From: Oscillospiraceae bacterium
Lineage (GTDB): Bacteria > Bacillota > Clostridia > Oscillospirales > Ruminococcaceae
DNA length: 5,141 bases
Reading direction: 5' to 3'
NCBI GenBank assembly: GCA_031285945.1
Contig: JAITVF010000024.1
Span: forward strand, 1 to 5,141
A program made the translations under genes and the position numbers. Shown here piece by piece: positions 1 through 5,141 of this stretch (positions within the stretch are counted from its first letter, which is position 1; every line of letters begins with the position of its first letter). A model generated the notes under the pieces. It was not told the DNA's origin, did no database searches, and saw only the letters and a list, made by a program, of their open reading frames with translations.

Positions 1-1109
1 GGCCCGGGGCTGCCGCGCAGCCTGGAGGTTAGCAGAACCACACCGATCCGGTAGCCGCCCAGCGCCCTGAGCAGCCTTTTAAAAAGCGCGCTCTCGGCCG
101 CGTTTTCGCTATAAAAGCATGGGATAAGCCCCCAAAACAGCGCCGCCGACACGATTTCATCCACAACGCTCTCAGCCGCCTCGCCTACGGCGGTCGAGAG
201 CTCATCAAGGCGTACGAGCAGCAGCTCCGCCCCTTCCTCCTCCGCCGCTTTTGCCAGCGCGAGCCGCCTTCCGCTGCCGGCTTCCCCGCAGAGTACGCAC
301 AGGCGTGGCTTGTCCCTGTTCGCCATTCTCGAAAGAGCCGTTCTCGCCTTATCAATCTGCCCTTCCAGGAATAGGGCCCTTTGGGCGGAGGGTATTATCC
401 CTCCGCCGCAGTCCGCAAGCTCCCCGCTAAGCCGGAATGAACCCAGCAGGTAGCTCAGGGCGTTTGGCCGCAGCGCCACGGCTCTTGCCAGAGGCGGCCT
501 GTCTGGCTGTTCCGGCATAAGGACCAGCCTGTTTATTCCTGCCGAAGGGTCAAGAAGCTCACGCCATTCCGGCCGGCTTTTCGGGCAAGAAAGCTCATAG
601 CACGCAAGCACCGCCCCCAGCGTGGGGAAGGGCTGCACAGTGTCGCCGTGCAGCTGCGCAAAGAGCCGCTCAAAGCCCCTGTCTACCGCCGACGCGAGCG
701 CGCAGCAAACAGCAAAGAAGCCGAAGCCCGAAAGCGCCAAAAGCTCCCTCAGCCGCTCCGCCCGCAGGATTATTCCCGCCCGGGCAGTGGCCTCAAGGCG
801 GCTTGCCATATGCTCCCGCGCGGCCAGGAGCATTCCCGCCAGCTCGGGGCTCGGCTCCACGAGCGAATTGGGGTAATTAGCCAGATATCCCTCGGCCTCC
901 TCCCCGCTCATAGCAAAGCCGGGGTGGCCGGGGGCTTCGCCCTCCCCAGCCGCCTCGGCGCAGGCCGCCCTACAGGCGACCGCCCCCACAAGGCAAAGGG
1001 ATACCTCGCACATAAGGTCACGCGTATACTCCCGGTCCCCCTCATAGGGTGACCCGCGCAAATCCGGATCAAAGCGGGCTGTAAGCGCCTCTACGCATAT
1101 ATCATCCAT
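1..1109 (-). CDS. eCIS-type AAA ATPase, N-terminal part (3' end beyond window)
   Basis: This frame is open from the ATG at 1109 to the left edge, giving 369 residues without a stop. It begins 8 nt after a good AGGAG site (1122-1118). Residues about 120-225 match, from memory, the domain preceding the ATPase modules of Afp15/Pvc15-like eCIS ATPases: LALS (124-127), a VD-x3-FE-x2-F block (142-150), FPTLG (161-165), W182 before LLDP, and LSYLLG (218-223). A nucleotide-binding fold follows, but its P-loop reads GEAGSGRR (275-282), with Arg in place of the invariant Lys and of Ser/Thr. The Walker B position (about 329-335, IPCFYSE) lacks the Asp-Glu pair, and a sensor-1-like LLTS follows at 359-362. 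It is therefore probably the inactive first module, with a working ATPase module expected beyond the left edge. Family members are about 600-750 residues long. The N-terminal 60 residues are rich in Cys and Ala. The role in particle assembly is known only for the family. Its own promoter may lie at 1181-1189. Confidence 0.82.
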   Translation of the reverse strand, partial: MDDICVEALTARFDPDLRGSPYEGDREYTRDLMCEVSLCLVGAVACRAACAEAAGEGEAPGHPGFAMSGEEAEGYLANYPNSLVEPSPELAGMLLAAREHMASRLEATARAGIILRAERLRELLALSGFGFFAVCCALASAVDRGFERLFAQLHGDTVQPFPTLGAVLACYELSCPKSRPEWRELLDPSAGINRLVLMPEQPDRPPLARAVALRPNALSYLLGSFRLSGELADCGGGIIPSAQRALFLEGQIDKARTALSRMANRDKPRLCVLCGEAGSGRRLALAKAAEEEGAELLLVRLDELSTAVGEAAESVVDEIVSAALFWGLIPCFYSENAAESALFKRLLRALGGYRIGVVLLTSRLRGSPG

Positions 1110-1130
1110 AAAAAGCTCTCCTGAGGGCTA

Positions 1131-1164
1131 ATACTACTCCACGATTTTAATCGTGGAGTAGTAT
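1131..1164. repeat. Perfect 15-bp inverted repeat (stem-loop or operator) before the ATPase gene
   Basis: The arm at 1131-1145 (ATACTACTCCACGAT) is the exact reverse complement of 1150-1164, with a 4-nt spacer TTTA. The element sits between the effector stop codon (1197-1195) and the ATPase ribosome binding site (1122-1118), which begins 8 nt after the stem on the minus strand. No T-run follows the stem on either strand, so it is a poor intrinsic terminator. It could be a stem-loop in the mRNA that protects or attenuates, or a dimeric repressor operator just downstream of the candidate promoter at 1181-1189. The sequence alone does not decide between these. Confidence 0.85.
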
Positions 1165-1180
1165 AAATCGCCTCGGCCAT

Positions 1181-1209
1181 ATTATAGCAATCGACTATGC
1201 TCCTAATAA
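1181..1209 (-). promoter_or_regulatory. Candidate extended -10 promoter for the ATPase gene
   Basis: On the minus strand positions 1189-1181 read TGCTATAAT, a perfect TGn-TATAAT extended -10. The hexamer 17 nt upstream (1209-1204, TTATTA) matches the -35 consensus at only 3 of 6 bases, which an extended -10 can tolerate. The -35 part lies inside the last codons of the effector gene. A start near 1174 would give a leader of about 65 nt carrying the 15-bp stem-loop (1164-1131) and the AGGAG site before the ATG at 1109. It could let the ATPase be expressed independently of the upstream genes. An AT-rich spacer can carry such a match by chance. Confidence 0.5.
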
Positions 1210-2658
1210 CCGCTTCTTTATTTTACCCCACAGCCGCTTATGCCAGGGCTTTCTTGCCGGCGCGGCCTGGGCTGGGGCGGCAGACTCCGCCTTCCACAAA
1301 TCCGTTTGGTAGGCCTCGCCCCCCTCCCACGCGGATCCACTCGCCTCGGGCTCGGCCTCGGCCTCGGGGCGGGATCTGGAGAGCTGGCCCAGGATCGTGT
1401 CGAATATGTCATGCAGCGCGTTAGGCGCCTCCGCGGTGCCCTGATTGTCGTGGTTGGTATAATCGTTTAGAGAATCCTGAAGCCGCCTGCCGAGCAGAAC
1501 ATCGACCTTCTGCGCCTCAAGGTCCTTGCCAACGGGTACTCTTGAGCCGGTTCTGTCAGGCTTGACCCGGTCATTTACCCTATCCATCAACGCGGGGTTT
1601 ATCCCTCTTAGAACAACATTATTGAAGTTCACGCGTTTTCTGACCGCCGGGTTCTGCGCAAAGAACGGCACCTGAGCCAACGCATCGTCCGCAGCCTTAA
1701 ATCCCGTACGGGCGGTGTCATTACCACCAATCGAAGTGGAAATAGATTGCAAAATAGGTATCAGCATTTGGTCAATCTCTGCGGTGTTGTCAATAATGTT
1801 AAGGCCTCTGCCCATTTTTCTCTTCTCATATCCCTGCAAAATCGTTCTTATCTGGTTTCTTTCATTTTTATACGCGTTATTCAAAACAGGCCTATTCAAC
1901 GCCGTATAAGGGTTGTTCTCCCGGTAAACCGACTGCATGGCGGATCTGGCCGTTTCAGATTCGGTCATGTTTTCCCATCCCTGCGTCGCCGCTGTCATCT
2001 TGGGAATCACGCGGTTTGTGTACGCCATATTCATAATCTCGTTTACTTCGCCCATATTGCCGCTGTCAATCTTTGATTGCATATATTCTGTCATAGACCG
2101 CAACGGTTGTACACCTGTCGCATTCTGAATCTGATCTAAGAGGTTGGCTCTTTCCTCGTCGGTAAGCCTCTGCACCGGCGCGGACTGCGCGCTCGCCGGC
2201 GAAACCGCCGCGCTTGCCCCCAGTGAGCCGCCCGCGAAGGCTACCCCCGCCGCGTTGCTTCGCGCCTCCTGCGCAGGGCTGTCGAGCAGCTTGCCGCCCG
2301 GGCCTCTCGCCGCCCCCCTGGCCTGGTCGGCCACATGCCCCAGCTCGTGGCCCAGCACCGCGAGGCCGTCCTTTGTATCAGGCTTAAACTCGCCCGGCGC
2401 AAAGCGTATGGCGTTGCCCTGGGCGGTGGCTCTGGCCCCCATTTTGGCAACCTCGGGTGATTCGCGCAGCGAAAGCCGGCCGGCGTCTATCCCGAAGCTT
2501 TCCTTAATCCTCCCCGCCAGCCTGCTTGAAACATTGAGCGGCTTACCCTCGTAGGGGTTGCTCCCGCGGGATTTTCTATGCCCTGAGGCAAAGTCGTCGG
2601 CCCTTTTCCGTATCGGCGCTGTTTTTGTCTGCTCTTGTATCCTGGCTGATTCCGACAT
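1195..2658 (-). CDS. DUF4157 (HELGH) putative eCIS effector with orphan C-terminal half
   Basis: This 487-residue protein has an ATG start 7 nt after AGGAG (2670-2666). The N-terminus is basic and disordered (1-40). Residues about 41-115 are a DUF4157 domain: an LAGRI helix, IRFAPGEF at 84-91, and a zinc-protease motif HELGH at 104-108. E131 in the following QEAR segment is a plausible third zinc ligand, giving a gluzincin-like site. An Ala/Ser/Gly linker (132-160) ends in PVQR (161-164). Residues about 165-425 are unrecognised, polar and apparently mostly helical, with no second catalytic motif that I can name. An acidic Pro/Glu linker (431-439) and a tail from 469 with eight Lys/Arg in 19 residues close the protein. 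There is no signal peptide or membrane segment, as expected for cargo loaded in the cytoplasm. DUF4157 proteins are frequently encoded in eCIS loci. Delivery as an effector is inference; a processing peptidase or structural accessory is possible. The central part is much more AT-rich than its flanks, which suggests a swapped-in module. Confidence 0.8.
   Translation of the reverse strand: MSESARIQEQTKTAPIRKRADDFASGHRKSRGSNPYEGKPLNVSSRLAGRIKESFGIDAGRLSLRESPEVAKMGARATAQGNAIRFAPGEFKPDTKDGLAVLGHELGHVADQARGAARGPGGKLLDSPAQEARSNAAGVAFAGGSLGASAAVSPASAQSAPVQRLTDEERANLLDQIQNATGVQPLRSMTEYMQSKIDSGNMGEVNEIMNMAYTNRVIPKMTAATQGWENMTESETARSAMQSVYRENNPYTALNRPVLNNAYKNERNQIRTILQGYEKRKMGRGLNIIDNTAEIDQMLIPILQSISTSIGGNDTARTGFKAADDALAQVPFFAQNPAVRKRVNFNNVVLRGINPALMDRVNDRVKPDRTGSRVPVGKDLEAQKVDVLLGRRLQDSLNDYTNHDNQGTAEAPNALHDIFDTILGQLSRSRPEAEAEPEASGSAWEGGEAYQTDLWKAESAAPAQAAPARKPWHKRLWGKIKKRLLGA
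1341..1368 (-). repeat. Short imperfect GAGGCC-type repeat coding an acidic linker
   Basis: The plus strand shows CTCGGC/CTCGCC-like hexamers in near-tandem, read on the minus strand as Glu/Pro/Ala codons (residues about 431-439 of the DUF4157 protein, PEAEAEPEA). It is low-complexity DNA coding a flexible, negatively charged spacer before the Trp-containing segment and the basic tail. Such runs vary in length easily and probably have no role beyond a linker. Confidence 0.5.
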
Positions 2659-2673
2659 AGGAATGCTCCTCTC

Positions 2674-2718
2674 TAATCTAGTCTAATCTAATCTAGTCTA
2701 ATCTAATCTAATCTAATC
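2674..2718. repeat. Tandem pentanucleotide array, nine units of GATTA/GACTA (minus strand)
   Basis: Nine contiguous 5-bp units cover 45 bp. Read on the minus strand they are four GATTA, GACTA, two GATTA, GACTA, GATTA. The units therefore also form two copies of a 15-bp block (GATTA-GATTA-GACTA). The last Asp codon and TAG stop of the tail protein gene (2718-2713) are the first units of the array, and the array ends 3 nt before the AGGAG site (2670-2666) of the DUF4157 gene. Each unit junction creates TAG, so stops occur in all three minus-strand frames. Changes in copy number would leave the tail protein intact but alter the spacing to the next gene. Confidence 0.93.
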
Positions 2719-3825
2719 AAACATAATATCCTCGCCAAACGCCCCGCCGCCCACCATTGCCGTTTCGGGAACCGACAGCGTGCCGTTAACGTCGAGATAA
2801 CAGTGTGTGTCGGTGTTGCAGCAGGCGCTTAGCAGCACAAGCCTGAACTGAGAGCCAAGGGGGCTATACTCCTCGATTATCCGGCCAATATCAGCTTCGG
2901 ATACGCCCGGCTCGGCTCCCGCAAGATTGAGTATAACGCAGAAGTGATCGCGGGTTTCGCCATATAGCCTCCGGTTGGCCGCAAGCTGCGCCGCCTGCAT
3001 GCCGGGGCGCAGCCATTCAAACTGCTCTACTATACGCGGCTTTATCCCCGTTAAAAGCTCAACGGCGCTTTCAAGTGCTCGTTTGGTACCCTTAGCGCCC
3101 TGAAACAGGTCGATATGGGCGATCAGGTATCTGAGCTGCGAGGGTGAAAATAACCGGCGGCTGTTATCGATCCCCAGCCAGCCCGCCAGATATTCCACGT
3201 TTTCATCCGGGGTGGTGCGGTAGTCAAGCAGCCTGGGAACGCCGTCCACCCTGCGCTCAACGTCAAGGAAGAGGGACTGAAAGATACCCATATAGCGATC
3301 AAAGAACTCGTTGCCCTCATAAATCTCGGGAAAATACTCGGTAAATGAAATTTTAGGCAGCTCAAGCCTGAGCCCCCGCAGCTCGGCCTTGCTTTGGCCT
3401 ATTATTTCCCGCGTGAACGTTACGTAAATCCACAGATAGCGGCCTCTAAGGCTGTGGAGCAGAATATCCTTAGCGTTCACCGCCCTCACATGGGGCAGCG
3501 CTCTGAGCGTATTGGCCTTTTCCTGATATGGAACCTGGTCGCTGCGCAGATAGCTTTCAAGCCTCTGCGCCCTGTTGCCGGCAAGCACCGAGGTTTCGTC
3601 GGTTGCCATTACGATTACCTCAAGCCTGACCTCCTCGCACAGGGCGTCTACAACAAGGCGGTTAAAGGAGCAGCCCGCCTCCCCCGTATCGAACATAGGG
3701 GTAATATAGCCGCCCGTATCCCCCGACAGTTCAAGGGTATAGCCGGCGGTATCCTCTAAGCCGCCGCGGCAGCCACCCAGCAGCGAAAGCCCGTAAAAGC
3801 TTACGGCCTTGAGCTCCTGCTTCAC
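2713..3825 (-). CDS. P2 gpI-like tail / baseplate protein of the contractile particle
   Basis: This 370-residue protein carries the Tail_P2_I (TIGR02242-type) fold in its second half: LPKISFTEYFPEIY at 156-169, a helical IFQSLFLDVE-RRVD stretch (181-194), EYLAGWLG at 211-218, and KGTKRALESAVELLTG (245-260) ahead of IKPRIVEQFEW. The first half is an extra beta-rich domain ending in LRGRYLWIYVTF (126-137), an arrangement I associate with eCIS and clostridial phage-tail-like loci. The C-terminal 40 residues hold three cysteines (335, 336, 342) and a YLDVNGTL segment. It is a probable baseplate wedge partner of the J-like protein encoded just upstream. The start is GTG; no upstream start is possible because an in-frame TGA lies at 3834-3832. 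The gene follows the baseplate gene by 16 bp with an overlapping ribosome binding site, so the two are probably translationally coupled. Confidence 0.85.
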   Translation of the reverse strand: MKQELKAVSFYGLSLLGGCRGGLEDTAGYTLELSGDTGGYITPMFDTGEAGCSFNRLVVDALCEEVRLEVIVMATDETSVLAGNRAQRLESYLRSDQVPYQEKANTLRALPHVRAVNAKDILLHSLRGRYLWIYVTFTREIIGQSKAELRGLRLELPKISFTEYFPEIYEGNEFFDRYMGIFQSLFLDVERRVDGVPRLLDYRTTPDENVEYLAGWLGIDNSRRLFSPSQLRYLIAHIDLFQGAKGTKRALESAVELLTGIKPRIVEQFEWLRPGMQAAQLAANRRLYGETRDHFCVILNLAGAEPGVSEADIGRIIEEYSPLGSQFRLVLLSACCNTDTHCYLDVNGTLSVPETAMVGGGAFGEDIMFD

Positions 3826-3835
3826 CGCGCATCAT

Positions 3836-3843
3836 CCTTTCCT
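3836..3843 (-). promoter_or_regulatory. Ribosome binding site overlapping the baseplate stop, sets the GTG start
   Basis: The minus strand reads AGGAAAGG at 3843-3836. Its first two bases belong to the TAG stop of the baseplate gene (3844-3842). The in-frame GTG at 3825-3823 lies 10 nt after it. Two consecutive ATG codons (3835-3830) abut the site but are in another frame that ends at a TGA after 34 codons, so they are not the start. The overlap of stop and site points to translation by ribosomes arriving from the upstream gene. Confidence 0.65.
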
Positions 3844-5141
3844 ACGCGAATTCTATATTGATCTTGGTGAGCCAGGCGATAGCGTCGGGATAAATAACGA
3901 TATCACCCTGCTCGTTCTTATAGCCGCCCTCCCCGGTGCAGGAAAAGGAAAGCTCCCCCACCCTGGCGACACAGTCTAGCATTTCCAGCCGGGAAAATAT
4001 TCTGCCATACATAATGCTCGCGCCAAAGCGGTTGGCGGAAGGGGGCGCAATCAGCTCCGCCAGGGCCTCCTCCACCCGGCGCCGGATATCAGGGGTGTTC
4101 TCGGTGAGCATTATTCTGCCATCCGCCTCTACCCCGACATATTTAGCGGGAAGGATACGTATATCCGTGGTCAGCAGCCGGTACTTCTCAAGGTTTTCGC
4201 GGATTCTTAACCTGTACCCCTCGCTTAAGGATGGCCGCGGGTCTTTGCCGCAATGCGACTTTACCGCCGCCATAACGGCCCCGGGGCTGACGGACCCGCC
4301 ATAGGCCGCCGCGTACTGCGCGCCGCCAAATACGTTGACCATATCTATAATCAGCCCGGGCGTCGCTCGGATCAGCTCCTCGTAGTCGGCGGCCGTAACG
4401 GCGCGGGTAGTCATCATCAGAAGACCCTCCAGCTCCGATTCCAGCTCGGCCGAGGTTTTGGCCCGCCTCCCCCCCGAAGCCTCCTCCGGATTTGTGGCCC
4501 GAATACCCCCGCCATTTTCGTCCGCAAAGCGGTTTACCCGCCTTGCCAGCACATTCCCCGAGTCCAGAAGCGAGGTTTTAGCCGTCACGGCAAGAATAAG
4601 CTTCCCCGGGCCCGGCTGCTCCCCCCTTAGCCCGTCGCCAAAGGTAACCGCGCCGCCTGGGCGGTCGAGTTCAAACAGCCGATCGGTAACTCCGGCCTCC
4701 GAGAGGCTTTCACACTCGCTCCACAGCCGATAGAAGGGCCGCCCGTTTTTTTCCTCCACCGTGGCGAGCCGGAGCTCATAAAGGTTATCGGGCCGCGCTT
4801 CCATACGTTCATTTGCAAAGCCGGTGCTTCTTCCAAGTATTTCGTCGAATTCCGGGCTCGTAACCGTAACGAGCATCCTTTGGCCCGGCCTCGGTAAAAC
4901 CCCGAACCTTTCTTTGTCAAAGCGTATGATTCTCTGCCACGGGTATTTGCCAATTATAACCTCGCACAAAGAATCCTCCCCCAGGCGGCGATCAAACCAC
5001 AGGCTGTAACCGTCCTCCTCCTCCGCCGCCACACGCAGAATATCGCTTTCACCCACGTGGTAATCGAGAACAAGCTCGCATCCGCCCTCGTAGCAAAGCT
5101 CCAGCGCCTGCGAAAAGGTTTGGGTCTGAAGGGCCCGCAGG
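3842..5141 (-). CDS. Baseplate J-like protein, C-terminal part (5' end beyond window)
   Basis: The frame runs without a stop from the right edge to TAG at 3844-3842, with 432 residues visible. A GTG at 5056 is not the real start, because 28 further in-frame residues (LRALQTQTFSQALE and onward) precede it up to the edge. The family is about 600-750 residues long, so an N-terminal third is probably missing. Baseplate_J / TIGR02243 landmarks, numbered from that GTG: VTFGDGLRGEQPGPG (137-151), SGNVLA (166-171), NPEEASGGRRAKT before an Glu-rich helix (189-210), RAVTAADYE (218-226), and a C-terminal NRFGASIMYGRIFSRLEMLDCV block (342-363). It is the counterpart of Afp11/Pvc11 and T4 gp6, which form the wedge ring around the central spike. 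It precedes the tail I-like gene with only 16 bp between them, the usual order in contractile-tail operons. Confidence 0.87.
   Translation of the reverse strand, partial: LRALQTQTFSQALELCYEGGCELVLDYHVGESDILRVAAEEEDGYSLWFDRRLGEDSLCEVIIGKYPWQRIIRFDKERFGVLPRPGQRMLVTVTSPEFDEILGRSTGFANERMEARPDNLYELRLATVEEKNGRPFYRLWSECESLSEAGVTDRLFELDRPGGAVTFGDGLRGEQPGPGKLILAVTAKTSLLDSGNVLARRVNRFADENGGGIRATNPEEASGGRRAKTSAELESELEGLLMMTTRAVTAADYEELIRATPGLIIDMVNVFGGAQYAAAYGGSVSPGAVMAAVKSHCGKDPRPSLSEGYRLRIRENLEKYRLLTTDIRILPAKYVGVEADGRIMLTENTPDIRRRVEEALAELIAPPSANRFGASIMYGRIFSRLEMLDCVARVGELSFSCTGEGGYKNEQGDIVIYPDAIAWLTKINIEFA

Noticed and set aside
648..1052. Plus-strand reading frame of 134 codons
   Set aside because: It is antisense to the open ATPase frame, has an Arg/Pro/Ala-rich composition typical of a G+C-rich shadow frame, lacks a recognisable domain, and has no credible ribosome binding site.
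1131..1164. Intrinsic terminator ending the effector transcript
   Set aside because: The stem is perfect, but the bases following it on the minus strand are TAGCCC with no T-run, and it is only moderately G+C-rich.
2144..2554. Plus-strand reading frame of 136 codons rich in Ala, Ser and Pro
   Set aside because: It lies antisense to the conserved DUF4157 domain and HELGH motif; its length is explained by high G+C.
2723..2728. TATTAT on the minus strand as a -10 for the effector gene
   Set aside because: No -35-like hexamer lies 16-18 nt upstream in the G+C-rich coding end of the tail gene, and there is no extended TG motif.
3394..4304. Plus-strand frames of about 120 codons at 3394-3759 and 3936-4304
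   Set aside because: Both are antisense to the recognisable tail I-like and baseplate J-like domains and show no family resemblance.
5054..5056. GTG as start codon of the baseplate J-like gene
   Set aside because: The frame continues upstream to the window edge with 28 plausible residues and no stop, and the family is much longer, so the true start is outside.
1..5141. Ordinary prophage or type VI secretion locus
   Set aside because: Baseplate J and tail I genes also occur there, but the adjacent eCIS-type AAA ATPase and DUF4157 protein fit an extracellular contractile injection system better. Sheath and tube genes outside the window would settle it.

Overview
The window is a G+C-rich bacterial segment in which all four genes run on the minus strand, so the biological reading order is from right to left. 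They form one tightly packed block: a phage baseplate-J-like protein (truncated by the right edge), a P2 gpI-like tail protein, a DUF4157 metallopeptidase-like protein with an unrecognised C-terminal half, and the N-terminal 369 residues of an AAA ATPase (truncated by the left edge). Baseplate proteins next to an AAA ATPase of this type are the signature of an extracellular contractile injection system (eCIS: the Afp / PVC / MAC family of phage-tail-like particles), not of an ordinary prophage. The strong AGGAG-type ribosome binding sites, the GTG starts and the general look of the proteins suggest a G+C-rich Bacillota, probably a Clostridia member. That assignment is inference and no taxonomic marker is present.

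Layout, in transcription order. 5141-3842: baseplate J-like wedge protein, open to the right edge. 3825-2713: tail protein I-like baseplate component, GTG start, 16 bp after the previous stop, with its ribosome binding site overlapping that stop. 2718-2674: nine tandem pentamers (GATTA/GACTA) that contain the tail gene's stop codon and lead into the ribosome binding site of the next gene. 2658-1195: putative eCIS cargo or effector, with a DUF4157 domain carrying HELGH, an Ala/Ser-rich linker ending in a VQR motif, an orphan helical region of markedly lower G+C, an acidic linker and a cationic C-terminal tail. 1194-1110: an 85-bp spacer holding a perfect extended -10 (TGCTATAAT), a perfect 15-bp inverted repeat and an AGGAG site. 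1109-1: eCIS AAA ATPase, covering the N-terminal domain and a first ATPase module whose P-loop is degenerate.

Working model. The first two genes build the baseplate wedge of the contractile particle. The DUF4157 protein is most likely payload or a particle-associated accessory, because it is encoded inside the structural block. The ATPase is thought to act in assembly of such particles. The two most unusual regulatory features are the pentamer array that separates structural gene from cargo, and the promoter-plus-palindrome module that could uncouple ATPase expression from the rest. There is no stretch over 300 bases without a gene, and I saw no RNA gene, insertion sequence or CRISPR array.
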